Of a DNA stretch of 64,000 bases, positions 39,062 through 48,678 are shown in pieces. Each line of letters starts with the position of its first letter. Positions within the stretch are counted from its first letter, which is position 1. The notes under the pieces are model-generated. The model saw nothing but the letters and a program-made list of their open reading frames with translations. It ran no database searches and was not told the DNA's origin. Origin of the DNA: Paenibacillus sanguinis 2301083 = DSM 16941 (lineage in GTDB: Bacteria; Bacillota; Bacilli; Paenibacillales; Paenibacillaceae); contig NZ_KB895376.1 in NCBI RefSeq assembly GCF_000374825.1, forward strand, positions 189,460 to 253,459, in the 5' to 3' direction. The position numbers and the translations under genes were made by a program.

Positions 39062-39105
39062 CATAAATATGTATTATTATACGACTACACTTATATAAAT
39101 ACAAC
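39062..39105 (-). promoter_or_regulatory. arg operon promoter with candidate ArgR/AhrC boxes
   Basis: On the minus strand TTGTAT (39099-39104), 17-nt spacer, TATAAT (39076-39081). Two AT-rich stretches on the plus strand resemble the AhrC ARG box CATGAATAAAAATTCAAG: 39088-39105 (12 of 18) over the -35 and 39062-39079 (10 of 18) over the -10. Repression by arginine is inferred. Confidence 0.55.
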
Positions 39106-39180
39106 CGTTTGAGTAAAAATTTACACCGCTGTGTCAGGCTTTCCCTGTAGGCACTTCATTTACGAGGATCTGATTATCTA

Positions 39181-39238
39181 AAAAAACTCCTCTATCTCGC
39201 GAGAAGACAAGGTCTCACTGAAATAGAGGAGTTTTTTT
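39181..39238. terminator. Bidirectional terminator between the arg promoter and the YitT gene
   Basis: AAAAAACTCCTCTAT (39181-39195) pairs with ATAGAGGAGTTTTTTT (39223-39238), giving a long perfect stem with U tails both ways. The YitT-family stop codon (39237-39239) overlaps its edge. Confidence 0.88.
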
Positions 39239-40121
39239 ATCCGCGTTTGAAGCCCTCTCCTAGTACCTCATGGGCATTGGTGATGATAACGAAGGCGGTC
39301 GGGTCCAGACTCTGCACCAGGGTCTTCAGGCGCGTTACCTCGCTCTGGCCAACCACGACCATCAGTACAGTGCGATCATCGCCGGTATAACCACCCTGGC
39401 CATTGAGCTTGGTCAAGCCCCGGTCCAGTTGTGACAGCACGGCTTGCGAAATATCTTCGGTGCGCTCGGCGATGATGTAGGCCACCTTGGTATAATTAAA
39501 GCCTAGCTCGATGAAGTCGATGATTTTGCCGGTAATGTATAGACCGATCAGCGCATACAGCGCCTTCTCCGGTGATAGCAGGAAGCCTGCCAGCGTAATG
39601 ACAATTCCATCCATGAGCACAACGCACATAGACAAGCTCAAGCCGCTGTATTTCTGGATAATTTGCGCCAACGTAGATAAGCCCCCGGTCGATCCCCGTC
39701 CCCGAAAGACAATGCCCAATCCAAAGCCAACCCCGATCCCGCCATACAGTGAAGCCAGCAACGGGTCTGTCGTCGGTAACGGAATATCCCTCGTCAGAAA
39801 TACAAACAACGGCAAAATTACCGTACCCAGCAGGGAGCGAATCGAATAATCACGCCCGAGCAGCAAAAAGCCTGCCACAAATAACGGAATATTTAAGGCC
39901 CATTGAGTATAGGCCGGTTCAATTCCAAAGACAACCTGTACGATAATGGAAAGCCCGGAGACGCCCCCAGAGGCAATGTCATTGGGCACCAGGAACAGGT
40001 TGAAGGCCAGCGCCGTAATCAGGGAGCCTGCGATAATCATGATTGTATCTAATGTATGTCGAACCGGGCCTGTCACCGGTATATATTGTTGAAGTCTACG
40101 TCTGCGAACCTTAGGTGGCAC
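39237..40121 (-). CDS. yvjA: YitT-family membrane protein (YvjA-like)
   Basis: 294 residues. Five to six hydrophobic segments (MIIAGSLITALAFNLFLVP, GGVSGLSIIV, IGVGFGLGIVF) form the YitT/DUF161 domain, followed by a soluble DUF2179 domain (about 215-290). Function is unknown. The position next to prfB matches yvjA of B. subtilis, which supports the name; sequence family itself is clear. Confidence 0.8.
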   Translation of the reverse strand: MPPKVRRRRLQQYIPVTGPVRHTLDTIMIIAGSLITALAFNLFLVPNDIASGGVSGLSIIVQVVFGIEPAYTQWALNIPLFVAGFLLLGRDYSIRSLLGTVILPLFVFLTRDIPLPTTDPLLASLYGGIGVGFGLGIVFRGRGSTGGLSTLAQIIQKYSGLSLSMCVVLMDGIVITLAGFLLSPEKALYALIGLYITGKIIDFIELGFNYTKVAYIIAERTEDISQAVLSQLDRGLTKLNGQGGYTGDDRTVLMVVVGQSEVTRLKTLVQSLDPTAFVIITNAHEVLGEGFKRG

Positions 40122-40150
40122 AAGGGCTCCTCCTTTATTAACATCATGAC

Positions 40151-40190
40151 AAAACCCACCCGAGACATGGCATCAGCTCAGGTGGGTTTT
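40151..40190 (-). terminator. Terminator after prfB
   Basis: AAAACCCACC (40151-40160) pairs perfectly with GGTGGGTTTT (40181-40190). Confidence 0.75.
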
Positions 40191-40218
40191 ACTCCTAATC
40201 GACGGGATGCCCGCCTGT

Positions 40219-41329
40219 TTAGCTTTCTGTCCGAATCTGGCTGCGCAGATAACCGTCGATGAAGGCATCCAGATCGCCATCCATCACTGCGCCTACATTG
40301 CCGGTCTCCACGGAAGTCCGATGATCCTTCACCATGCTGTAAGGATGGAACACATAGGAGCGAATTTGGCTGCCCCAGGCGATATCAGATTGCTCGCCAC
40401 GGATTTCGTCCAGTTCTTTCTGTTGCTCTTCGATCTTGCGCTCATACAATTTGGAACGCAGCATGGTCATCGCCCGTTCCCGATTCTTGATCTGGGAGCG
40501 CTCGTTCTGACACGTCACCACGATACCGGTAGGAATATGAGTAATCCGTACCGCCGAGTCGGTCGTATTGATATGCTGCCCCCCTGCGCCGCTGGCGCGG
40601 TACGTATCAATCTTCAAATCCTCCGTGCGAATATCCACTTCGACATCGTCGCTGATCTCCGGCACGACATCGCAGGAGACAAATGAAGTATGGCGGCGTC
40701 CAGAGGCATCAAAAGGGGAAATTCGCACCAGCCGATGGACCCCTTTCTCCGTCTTCAGATAACCGTAAGCATTGTAGCCCTTGATCAACAGTGTGACGCT
40801 CTTGATGCCCGCCTCATCACCTGGCAGATAGTCCAGTGTTTCGACCTTGAAGCCACGCTTCTCCGCCCAACGGGTATACATGCGCAGCAGCATTTGTCCC
40901 CAGTCCTGGGACTCCGTGCCTCCTGCTCCGGGATGCAACTCCAGAATGGCATTCATTTTATCGTAAGGCTGATTCAGCAGCAGCTGCAGTTCAAAGTCCT
41001 CCAGCTTCTTCACCAGCCCGGCAACTGATCCGCCGATCTCCTCGGCCAATGCTTGGTCGCCTTCCTCTTCGGCCAGTTCAATCATCATTTCCAGTTCATC
41101 GTATTCATTCTGCAACGCTGTATACTGGTCCACCGACGACTTGACCCCGTTCATTTCCGCAATCAGAGCCTGAGCCTTGTCGTTATCGTCCCAAAAATCA
41201 GGCGCCGCCATCTTCTCCTCATAGTTAGCAATCATCTCTTGCTTAAGATCTAAGTCAAAGAGACCCCCTAAGGTTGGATAATTTTTTCGCTATTTCACGC
41301 ATATCGTGCTTGATGTTCGCATCGATCAT
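40219..41329 (-). CDS. prfB: Peptide chain release factor 2, with programmed +1 frameshift
   Basis: RF2 recognises UAA and UGA stops. The ATG at 41329 opens a 24-codon reading frame ([20 protein letters not shown]...) that stops at TGA (41255-41257). A +1 slip on CTT continues as [15 protein letters not shown] to the end at 40219, for 369 residues. Codon-recognition motif SPF is in [11 protein letters not shown] and the catalytic GGQ in SGAGGQHIN. The ribosome site is AAGGGTGA before 41329. A simple prediction would wrongly start at 41235. Confidence 0.96.
41254..41269 (-). promoter_or_regulatory. RF2 autoregulatory frameshift site
   Basis: Minus-strand AGGGGG (41264-41269), three bases, then CTT-TGA-C (41254-41260). 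This is the classic Shine-Dalgarno-like stimulator plus slippery CUU UGA C that senses RF2 shortage. Confidence 0.93.
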
Positions 41330-41416
41330 ATATATCACCCTTCTTTGGTAAGGTTTGTTCAAAAGATCAGCTGTTGATCATACATTTTATATTACTCTCA
41401 CTTGTTCTTCACGGGC

Positions 41417-41453
41417 AAAAACGGGGGATTCAAGGAAATCCTTGAATCCCCCG
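41417..41453 (-). terminator. Terminator after secA
   Basis: CGGGGGATTCAAGG (41422-41435) pairs perfectly with CCTTGAATCCCCCG (41440-41453), then a U tail on the minus strand from the A-run before it. Confidence 0.85.
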
Positions 41454-41481
41454 CCTCCCCTAGCCTATTGCTCAACGTGTC

Positions 41482-43989
41482 TTAAGCGTTTTGACCGTGG
41501 CAATGCTTGTATTTCTTCCCGCTGCCGCAAGGACACAAATCATTGCGTCCAACTTGGTCGCCGCGCTTGACCGGGCGTTTCTCGGTTGGCTCGCCACTCG
41601 TAGAGATTTTGTCTTCGTCCACCACAGCTTGACGCTCCTGGTTTGTTTCAACCTGTGCTTTCATAATATATGTGGCGACTTCCTCTTGGATGCTGGCAAC
41701 CATACTGTTAAACATTTCATAACCTTCAAATTGGTATTCACGCAGTGGATCAGTCCCGCCGTAGGCCCGCAGATGAATCCCTTGACGCAGTTGGTCCATA
41801 GCATCGATATGGTCCATCCACTTGCTGTCCACAGCTCGCAGAGCGATAACCTTCTCGAACTCGCGTACCATTTCCGGACCAATTGCTTCTTCGCGCTCAT
41901 CATATTTGGTTATGACACGATTGAAGATGAATTCCACCATTTCATCAGGCTCTTTGCCCCAAAGATCGTCCTTCGTTATCGCGCCTTCATCCAGCAGCTT
42001 GCTGTTCATATATTCTGCAACATCTTGTAATTCCCAGTTCTCCGGCAGCTCATCCGACGTATGGGCTTCAACAACCCGCTCAATTACCGGCTTGATCATA
42101 TCAATAATGATTTGCTTAATATTATCGGATTCCAGCAGTTCGCGGCGTTGCTTGTAGATAATCTCCCGCTGCTGGTTCATTACATCGTCATATTGCAGGA
42201 CAACTTTACGGAGATCGAAGTTATTGCCCTCAACCCGCTTCTGGGCAGATTCGATCGCACGGGTAATCATCTTGCTCTCAATCGGTTGATCTTCGTCAAA
42301 GCCAAGGCGTTCCATCATGCCCATCACATTGTCTGCGCCAAATCGCTTCATTAATTCATCGCCCAGCGACAGATAGAACTGCGTGGAGCCCGGGTCTCCC
42401 TGACGACCGGCACGACCGCGCAACTGGTTATCAATCCGGCGCGATTCATGGCGTTCTGTACCAATGATATGCAAGCCACCCAAGGCGGATACACCTTCGC
42501 CCAGCAAAATGTCTGTACCACGACCTGCCATATTGGTGGCGATGGTCACGGACCCTGGTTCACCCGCACGAGAAATAATTTCGGCTTCCTCTGCATGATG
42601 TTTTGCATTGAGCACTTTATGCGGTACGCCCTTGCGCTTCAGCATTTCCGATACCAGTTCAGAGTTCTCAATGGAAATCGTACCCACCAGGACCGGTTGA
42701 TTGTTCTTATGCCGTTTGACGATCTCTTCAACAACCGCTCTGAATTTGCCCTCAACACTCTTATAGACGACATCTGGCATGTCCACCCGCTGATTAGGAC
42801 GGTTAGTTGGCACCTGCAATACTTCCAAACCATAAATCTTCTTGAACTCTTCTTCCTCTGTCTTCGCCGTACCGGTCATCCCGGCCAGCTTGCGATACAT
42901 CCGGAAGTAGTTCTGGAACGTAATCGTCGCCAGCGTCATGCTCTCATTCTGAACCTTAATGCCTTCCTTAGCCTCAATTGCCTGATGGAGGCCATCGCTA
43001 TAACGGCGGCCCGCCATAAGCCGACCGGTAAATTCATCAACGATCATAACCTCATCGTCAGTCACAACGTAGTCGACATCCCGACGCATGATAACATTCG
43101 CCTTGAGTGCTTGTACTATGTGATGGTTCACTGTTACATGCTTGTGATCATATAAATTATCGATGCCGAAAGTATGTTCCGCCTTAGCGACCCCTTTTTC
43201 GGTCAGCGATACGGATTTGACTTTGATATCTACGGTGAAATCCTCTTCCGCTTTCAAATGCTTGACGAAAACATCAGCAGCGTAGTACAACTGGGTTGAC
43301 TTCTCTGCTTGCCCGGAAATAATCAATGGCGTCCGTGCTTCGTCAATGAGAATGGAGTCCACTTCGTCAATGATACAGAAATAAAGTGGACGCTGTACCA
43401 TTTGTTCTTTGTAAAGCACCATATTATCACGCAGGTAATCAAAACCGAATTCGTTATTTGTACCATACGTAATATCGCAAGCATAAGCTTCTTGCTTGGC
43501 TCCATGGTCCATACCGTTCAGGTTAACTCCAACCGTCATACCGAGAAAGTTATAAATTCGGCCCATTTGCTCGCTGTCGCGCTGTGCCAAATAATCATTG
43601 ACGGTTACGACGTGAACGCCTTGGCCCAAGAGCGCATTCAAATAAACCGGGAGGGTTCCGACCAATGTTTTCCCTTCACCGGTTTTCATCTCGGCAATAC
43701 GCCCTTCATGCAGAGCGATACCCCCGACTAATTGCACATCGAAATGACGCATACCCAGCGTTCTCTTGGAGGCTTCTCTTACCGTAGCAAACGCCTCAGG
43801 CAGCAGTTCTTCCAGGGTGTCCCCTTTTTCGACTCTCTCCCGAAATTCCGCAGTTTTGGCTTTCAATTGCTCGTCCGAGAGTGCCTCAAATTGCGGCTCT
43901 AGTGAGTTAATATGATCCACCGTCTTCATCAGACGTTTGACATCACGGTCGTTCGTGTCGCCAAAGATTTTCTTTACTAATCCCAGCAT
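41482..43989 (-). CDS. secA: Preprotein translocase ATPase SecA
   Basis: 835 residues, standard length. Walker [16 protein letters not shown] in [14 protein letters not shown], preprotein crosslinking domain, helicase motifs ([25 protein letters not shown]) and a C-terminal zinc-binding tail [13 protein letters not shown]. It drives post-translational export through SecYEG. ATG follows AAAGGGG. It lies between hpf and prfB as in B. subtilis. Confidence 0.98.
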   Translation of the reverse strand: MLGLVKKIFGDTNDRDVKRLMKTVDHINSLEPQFEALSDEQLKAKTAEFRERVEKGDTLEELLPEAFATVREASKRTLGMRHFDVQLVGGIALHEGRIAEMKTGEGKTLVGTLPVYLNALLGQGVHVVTVNDYLAQRDSEQMGRIYNFLGMTVGVNLNGMDHGAKQEAYACDITYGTNNEFGFDYLRDNMVLYKEQMVQRPLYFCIIDEVDSILIDEARTPLIISGQAEKSTQLYYAADVFVKHLKAEEDFTVDIKVKSVSLTEKGVAKAEHTFGIDNLYDHKHVTVNHHIVQALKANVIMRRDVDYVVTDDEVMIVDEFTGRLMAGRRYSDGLHQAIEAKEGIKVQNESMTLATITFQNYFRMYRKLAGMTGTAKTEEEEFKKIYGLEVLQVPTNRPNQRVDMPDVVYKSVEGKFRAVVEEIVKRHKNNQPVLVGTISIENSELVSEMLKRKGVPHKVLNAKHHAEEAEIISRAGEPGSVTIATNMAGRGTDILLGEGVSALGGLHIIGTERHESRRIDNQLRGRAGRQGDPGSTQFYLSLGDELMKRFGADNVMGMMERLGFDEDQPIESKMITRAIESAQKRVEGNNFDLRKVVLQYDDVMNQQREIIYKQRRELLESDNIKQIIIDMIKPVIERVVEAHTSDELPENWELQDVAEYMNSKLLDEGAITKDDLWGKEPDEMVEFIFNRVITKYDEREEAIGPEMVREFEKVIALRAVDSKWMDHIDAMDQLRQGIHLRAYGGTDPLREYQFEGYEMFNSMVASIQEEVATYIMKAQVETNQERQAVVDEDKISTSGEPTEKRPVKRGDQVGRNDLCPCGSGKKYKHCHGQNA

Positions 43990-44104
43990 GGTTTACCCCT
44001 TTCACGCATAAACAGATGATTTGCCTAAATTGTAACAGTTTGAAGGGCATGCCGCAACACGCTCTATCACGTCTCTATTGCGTTAAAGCACCTTGTATAC
44101 GAAT

Positions 44105-44138
44105 AACGAGCCCTATCCGCGGGCGGATAAGGCTCGTT
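44105..44138 (-). terminator. Terminator after hpf
   Basis: AACGAGCCCTATCCGC (44105-44120) pairs with GCGGATAAGGCTCGTT (44123-44138) with one mismatch. Confidence 0.7.
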
Positions 44139-44210
44139 TCACTTACGTTGTAGCCCACAGGAATTACCACCTGAACGATACAAACGTCGAATTTGAAACG
44201 AAGATGCTGT

Positions 44211-44762
44211 TTAGTCTTGCTCGATCAAACCATATTTACCATCATTTCGTTTATATACTACATTAACTTCCTTGGTATCAATGTTAGAAAATACATAAAA
44301 GTTATGTCCAACCATATTCATTTGCAGAATAGCTTCCTCTACATCCATCGGCTTCATAATAAAGCGCTTGGTGCGAACAACTTCCAGTTCGTCTTCGCTC
44401 TCTTCCACGGCGACAGAACCGTTAGCCTGACCTTCTGCGAACAGAATGTCCTTCACGCCTCGTTGGCGAAGCTTGCGATTAATCTTCGTCTTGTGCTTGC
44501 GTATCTGACGTTCCAGCTTGTCCACAACCGCATCAATGGAAGCATACATATCATTGCTGCGATCCTCTGCACGAAGCAATACACCAGTCAAAGGAATGGT
44601 TACCTCTACCGCATGCAAGCCTCGCACCACACTTAAGGTTACGGTACCGTCAGAGTTAGGGGGTGCATCAAAGTACTTGTCAAGCCGGCTGAGCTTCTTG
44701 TCTACGTAGTCACGCAAGGCCTCAGTCACTTCAATCTGCTGTCCACGAATACTAAAATTCAT
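44211..44762 (-). CDS. hpf: Ribosome hibernation-promoting factor, long form
   Basis: 183 residues. The N-terminal S30AE domain (MNFSIRGQQIEVTEALRDYV) binds the decoding region of the ribosome; the C-terminal dimerisation domain (VVRTKRFIMKPMDVEEAILQMNMVGHNFYVF) makes 100S dimers. Equivalent to B. subtilis YvyD, at the same place before secA. A sigma-A promoter is visible; stress control was not seen. Confidence 0.96.
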   Translation of the reverse strand: MNFSIRGQQIEVTEALRDYVDKKLSRLDKYFDAPPNSDGTVTLSVVRGLHAVEVTIPLTGVLLRAEDRSNDMYASIDAVVDKLERQIRKHKTKINRKLRQRGVKDILFAEGQANGSVAVEESEDELEVVRTKRFIMKPMDVEEAILQMNMVGHNFYVFSNIDTKEVNVVYKRNDGKYGLIEQD

Positions 44763-44791
44763 AGGGCACTCCTCCTTTGCTTTGCACCTTC

Positions 44792-44820
44792 ATTATAACA
44801 TGGTGTAAAGCCAAAGTAAA
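44792..44820 (-). promoter_or_regulatory. Sigma-A promoter for hpf
   Basis: TTTACT (44815-44820), 17-nt spacer, TATAAT (44792-44797) on the minus strand, about 30 nt before the start codon. Confidence 0.65.
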
Positions 44821-44856
44821 AAGTGTTAGGGGTTCGTAAACAAAGGCCGCCTCCTG

Positions 44857-45372
44857 TTATTTTTCCAACAACTTTCGCTGTCTCCGCTGGCTCCAGAAGC
44901 CCCATAACCCCGCTACTGCCGTTCCAAAAGCCGCTCCTATCCCATCCAGAATAACATCTTGCAGCATGGCCGTTCGCCCTGGTGTAAAGCCCTGATGCAG
45001 TTCATCGCTGCATGCATATAAGAGCGCTATGCCCCAGGCATACACATAACGTCTGCGTCCCCTTACACGTTCTACACCGCCTAACGCGTACACTAGCAGC
45101 ATCGCCAAGAGAGCATAGCTGCCAAAATGCGCCGCCTTGCGAATAAGAAACTCAATAAAGCCGGCACTCCCCACACTCTCTACACTAATCTCCCGTCCCC
45201 CATAGCTAAAGCGCATCCCGCCAAAGAAATCAGAGATCGATTGCTGTGAGGTCGTTTTTTCAATATCAGGCACCAGGGTCTGTTCCTGATAAGACTGTGA
45301 AGAGGACAGGAACAGGACAAGCATTAGCAACAGCGCTGGGAGAAAGCGGAGTAATTTTTTTATTCTATGCAA
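44857..45372 (-). CDS. VanZ-family membrane protein
   Basis: 171 residues with about four hydrophobic segments and the VanZ signature: RKAAHFGSYALLAMLL, then CSDELHQGFTPGRTAMLQDVILDGIGAAFG. VanZ-domain proteins are linked to glycopeptide tolerance but have no proven activity. It stands alone between csp and hpf and no terminator was seen after it. Confidence 0.88.
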   Translation of the reverse strand: MHRIKKLLRFLPALLLMLVLFLSSSQSYQEQTLVPDIEKTTSQQSISDFFGGMRFSYGGREISVESVGSAGFIEFLIRKAAHFGSYALLAMLLVYALGGVERVRGRRRYVYAWGIALLYACSDELHQGFTPGRTAMLQDVILDGIGAAFGTAVAGLWGFWSQRRQRKLLEK

Positions 45373-45430
45373 AACGTTCCCCTCATTTCAGTGAACATCC
45401 GCTAACAACATAAGAATTAAACAACATAAG

Positions 45431-45452
45431 AAAACCCCGGGTTGCCCCAGGG
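45431..45452 (-). terminator. Terminator after the cold-shock gene
   Basis: Minus-strand CCCTGGG-GCAA-CCCGGGG (one G-U pair), followed by UUUUC. Confidence 0.7.
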
Positions 45453-45521
45453 TGTGTGCTAGCGAATCTTCAATTGTTAACCATCGTACCGTTCATATGT
45501 AGGTCGGCTATGCCGGGATGA

Positions 45522-45719
45522 TTACAGTTTGATTACGTTAGCTGCTTGCGGTCCGCGAGCGCCTTCCACGATTTCAAACTCAACGGATTGACCTTCCTCC
45601 AAAGTCTTGAAGCCTTCGGACTGGATTGCGGAAAAGTGAACGAATACGTCGCCGCCTTCTTCAGTTTCAATGAAGCCATAACCCTTCTCTGCGTTAAACC
45701 ATTTTACTTTACCTTGCAT
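45522..45719 (-). CDS. Cold-shock protein, CspA/CspB family
   Basis: 65 residues of a single cold-shock domain: RNP1-like KGYGFIE and RNP2 VFVHFSAI. It binds single-stranded RNA or DNA. It has its own promoter and terminator. A leader of about 55 nt is predicted, short compared with E. coli cspA. Which B. subtilis paralogue (cspB/C/D) it equals cannot be told. Confidence 0.96.
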   Translation of the reverse strand: MQGKVKWFNAEKGYGFIETEEGGDVFVHFSAIQSEGFKTLEEGQSVEFEIVEGARGPQAANVIKL

Positions 45720-45780
45720 GCACTAACATTCCCTTCATTATCAAATAAGAGTGTCGCCTGTAACCAAGCCCCACATTTTG

Positions 45781-45810
45781 ACTATACCACCCAGGCTTGG
45801 CCAATGTCAA
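45781..45810 (-). promoter_or_regulatory. Sigma-A promoter for the cold-shock gene
   Basis: TTGACA (45805-45810), 18-nt spacer, TATAGT (45781-45786) on the minus strand. Confidence 0.75.
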
Positions 45811-45972
45811 TTACCAAAGAAAAGGTTTACCTGTAAATAAATTGTAGATTTTTGTCTATAACCATGTCAAAGACCTGTACATCGAGTGGATACTTATTAA
45901 ATACCCATATCGTGTATATATTGAAACACCATGCTCTTATCAATGCTTATATACTAGCCTATTCTTATGGGA

Positions 45973-46329
45973 TCACTTACGACGATCCATCAGCATACTT
46001 TCAGGAGAATAAGCTGTCTCATACACATTACGTTGTAGCTTCGCTTGCTCTCGTTGCCGTAACCAGTCCGCAGCTTCTTGCTTCTGTGATACCATACATT
46101 CTCGCAGTTTATCCTCACTCATCTGAATGCGAGTTAGTCTAAGCTTCTGTTCTGACAACAATGGGCTTAAGCTTGCATATTGCACTATAGCTTCCACAAT
46201 TCTCTGTCTTCGATCTATGAAATCTGTCCATTCTTCCGCAGTAGATGCTTGATCAGAACGATCGAGCATCTCTTCATCCAGCAGTTCGAGCTGCTCCAGC
46301 AGTTCATCCATTGGCATTCGCTTGCCCAC
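45973..46329 (-). CDS. fliT: Flagellar protein FliT-like chaperone
   Basis: 118 mostly helical residues, last gene of flaG-fliD-fliS-fliT. FliT proteins are small export chaperones for the cap protein FliD. The assignment leans on position after fliS and on helical, charged composition, since FliT sequences vary widely. It may start at 46329, 46317 or 46311; the longest form overlaps fliS by 26 nt. Confidence 0.72.
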   Translation of the reverse strand: MGKRMPMDELLEQLELLDEEMLDRSDQASTAEEWTDFIDRRQRIVEAIVQYASLSPLLSEQKLRLTRIQMSEDKLRECMVSQKQEAADWLRQREQAKLQRNVYETAYSPESMLMDRRK

Positions 46330-46696
46330 CAGCTACTTCTTTAGAGGCCTGAACCCAGCTTTCTTTCAGCTCAAGCAAATAACCAAGCGCTTCCTCAGCC
46401 CGGGTTGCTTCTTTTCTAATATTTGCTTCAATAAGCAAGTAGTTAATATATTCATACATTTTATCCAGCTGTGCTGCTATCTCATAGCTGTGATTCAAGG
46501 ATGCTCTTAATTCGCTGACAATGGCCTGAGCCTTGCCGATTAATTCATTTTTTTTCTGGTAATCCTCAGCATGAATAGCCTCCATAGCGCCCCGTGTAAA
46601 GCGAATTGCACCATCATACAGCATAATAAGCAATTGTGCCGGTGTTGATGTTTGTACCGAAGATTGCTTGTATTTCTCATAAGGAGATGTAATCAT
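46304..46696 (-). CDS. fliS: Flagellar secretion chaperone FliS
   Basis: 130 residues with the FliS pattern YEKYKQSSVQTSTPAQLLIMLYDGAIRF and the four-helix bundle following. It binds the C-terminus of flagellin and prevents early polymerisation. It is 27 nt after fliD. Confidence 0.95.
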   Translation of the reverse strand: MITSPYEKYKQSSVQTSTPAQLLIMLYDGAIRFTRGAMEAIHAEDYQKKNELIGKAQAIVSELRASLNHSYEIAAQLDKMYEYINYLLIEANIRKEATRAEEALGYLLELKESWVQASKEVAGGQANANG

Positions 46697-46723
46697 TGTG
46701 GTTCACTCCTAGTTTCACTATTC

Positions 46724-48160
46724 TCATTGTGCCAGCAAATTGGTAATGCTAGCAGATTGAGAATTAAGTTTATTAATGGCTTGCTCCATAGCATTGAACT
46801 TGGTGTAATAATTATTTTCCATGGCCGTCAGCTTCTTGGCCAAGTTCGCAATTCGATCCTCCATATCTGTAAGCTCTTTACCCATTGTACTTTGTTCGTT
46901 TAACGTTTGGGTAAGATCTCCATTATATTTAGAGGTTCCTGCTTTATCCGAAATACGTTCCAAGGTAACTAAAGTTGTGTCGTATAGTTTATCGAAAATC
47001 CCTTTAGAGCTGCCGTCGGTAGAGCCCATAAACATCTCCATAACCTTATCCGGATTCTCCGTGATTGCCTGTTGTAGCTTGGCCTCATCCAGATACAGCT
47101 TTCCATTCTCGGTATACGTGCCTGTCGTGATGCCGATGTCGGGAAGTGAGATATTCTTATCGCCAAGCTTGACAGAAGACTCAATGAGAATATTGCGCAT
47201 ATTGGAAAGACCTTCGCTGATAATGGTATCCCCACGCAGAAGACCACTCTTCGCCTTTTCTGTCCAAAGCTTGATATCATCCTCTTCCAATTCTTTCTTC
47301 TGTTCAGCAGTTAGTGGTGCGAAGTTCTTGTATCTCTTCTCACTGATCTTGGAATTGAGTTCTTTGATCAGCGCATTATAATCCTCTATAAAAGACTTGA
47401 TTGTTTCAACGGCCTTATTGCCATCTGCCTTGGTAGTGACGGTAGAACTTTCTGCGCTAGTCTTTAATAGCGTGATACTCACACCATTCATCGTGATTGT
47501 ATTGCTATTTGGTGTAAAAGTTTCACCATTGATGACTACTTCAGCCGCATTGCCATCTGTAAATGTCATATTGGGCATCAAGTTACTTGTGATCTCCTCA
47601 CCGCTGCCAAATGAACGCGATTTAATAACAAGCTTATGTGAGGCCTCATCGAAGGAGGCTACTGCATTTGCTGAAGTGTCACCATTAATTTTATCAATGA
47701 CGTTCTTTAGGGAATCTGAACCGGAGAATGCTATCTTTTTGCCATTCACCTGAACATAGTAGCCGCCCTCAGGTTCCGGCTGCAAGGTGCTCAGCTTAGT
47801 AGATAGGCTCGCTCCCTCCAGCTTCTCGGAGCTAAGCGTTCTTTGTGTAGCTAGCCTATTTACCTGTACCTCCATCGTGGTCATATTGGTAGTATTGGTT
47901 GCTCTAACGCTAATGGCTTCTTTATTTCCCGTCACCTCAGAGGTATACATGGCCATAGCTGAAGATTTTCTGTACTCATTTCCAATCTTATTTTGCCGAA
48001 AATCAACCAAGCTGCTGTTCACTTGTTTATAGTTGTCCCGACGCCATTCGAGTATTTGCTTATTTTGATTCAAGGTATTTAGTGGCGTGCGTCTGGCTGA
48101 CATAAGCTGCTTGACCATGGAATCAATATCCATGCCTGATGCTAAACCTGATACTCTCAT
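46724..48160 (-). CDS. fliD: Flagellar filament capping protein FliD
   Basis: 478 residues. N-terminal FliD domain (GLASGMDIDSMVKQLMSARRTPL), a middle domain, and the C-terminal coiled region ending MEQAINKLNSQSASITNLLAQ. It caps the filament and folds flagellin into place. 16 nt after flaG. Confidence 0.95.
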   Translation of the reverse strand: MRVSGLASGMDIDSMVKQLMSARRTPLNTLNQNKQILEWRRDNYKQVNSSLVDFRQNKIGNEYRKSSAMAMYTSEVTGNKEAISVRATNTTNMTTMEVQVNRLATQRTLSSEKLEGASLSTKLSTLQPEPEGGYYVQVNGKKIAFSGSDSLKNVIDKINGDTSANAVASFDEASHKLVIKSRSFGSGEEITSNLMPNMTFTDGNAAEVVINGETFTPNSNTITMNGVSITLLKTSAESSTVTTKADGNKAVETIKSFIEDYNALIKELNSKISEKRYKNFAPLTAEQKKELEEDDIKLWTEKAKSGLLRGDTIISEGLSNMRNILIESSVKLGDKNISLPDIGITTGTYTENGKLYLDEAKLQQAITENPDKVMEMFMGSTDGSSKGIFDKLYDTTLVTLERISDKAGTSKYNGDLTQTLNEQSTMGKELTDMEDRIANLAKKLTAMENNYYTKFNAMEQAINKLNSQSASITNLLAQ

Positions 48161-48176
48161 AAGTAAACCTCCTTAG

Positions 48177-48551
48177 CTATAATCGTTCGTCAATGATGAG
48201 ACCTGCAAATTCCATCATTTTCGCTACAATTTCCAATGTTTTCTCCGGCGGAATCTCTCGAATAATATCCCCCGTGCTTTTGTTCAGGACCTTAATCATA
48301 ATCGCATTGGTCTTCTCGTGGACACTGATCTCTACAGTTGTCTCCGGGCCTTGCAGGGCCTGAATGGCCTTGTCAATAGAACGAATCAATTCTTCTTCAC
48401 CTAAAGAAACAACACGCCCCTGCCGCTCCGCATTTTGTAGTTCACGTTCGTTCTTGAGTAAGACCGTACTCTGAATGTCGACCTTGGAGGGTTGAGGATA
48501 ATTGCCAGGGCTTGTACTTTGAGCTCCCGAAAATGAAATTTGCAGATTCAT
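48177..48551 (-). CDS. flaG: FlaG-family flagellar protein
   Basis: About 124 residues ending in the FlaG core (AIMIKVLNKSTGDIIREIPPEK and the following helix). Related proteins affect filament length. Tandem ATGs at 48554 and 48551 follow GAGAAGG; 48551 has the better spacing and gives MNLQISFSGAQ. First gene after the hag terminator, with its own sigma-D-like promoter. Confidence 0.88.
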   Translation of the reverse strand: MNLQISFSGAQSTSPGNYPQPSKVDIQSTVLLKNERELQNAERQGRVVSLGEEELIRSIDKAIQALQGPETTVEISVHEKTNAIMIKVLNKSTGDIIREIPPEKTLEIVAKMMEFAGLIIDERL

Positions 48552-48587
48552 CATTACACCTTCTCTCAAATGATCCTTCTATGTGTT

Positions 48588-48615
48588 ATATCGGAATAAC
48601 AGGAGATTAGATTTA
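48588..48615 (-). promoter_or_regulatory. Sigma-D-like promoter for flaG-fliDST
   Basis: TAAA (48612-48615), 16-nt spacer, TCCGATAT (48588-48595; 7 of 8 to GCCGATAT) on the minus strand, right after the hag terminator. Confidence 0.75.
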
Positions 48616-48617
48616 GG

Positions 48618-48658
48618 AAAAAATAAAAAAAGAGACTCCGAATAACTCGGAATCTCTT
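48618..48658 (-). terminator. Terminator after hag
   Basis: AAGAGACTCCGA (48630-48641) pairs with TCGGAATCTCTT (48647-48658) with one mismatch, followed on the minus strand by a long U-rich tail. Confidence 0.8.
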
Positions 48659-48678
48659 GAGGTTTATGCAAATGAATC

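Noticed and set aside
41341..41390. GTTCAAAAGATCAG upstream of prfB as another copy of the dispersed repeat
   Set aside because: Only about 11 of 14 bases match the left end and nothing follows from the core; probably chance.
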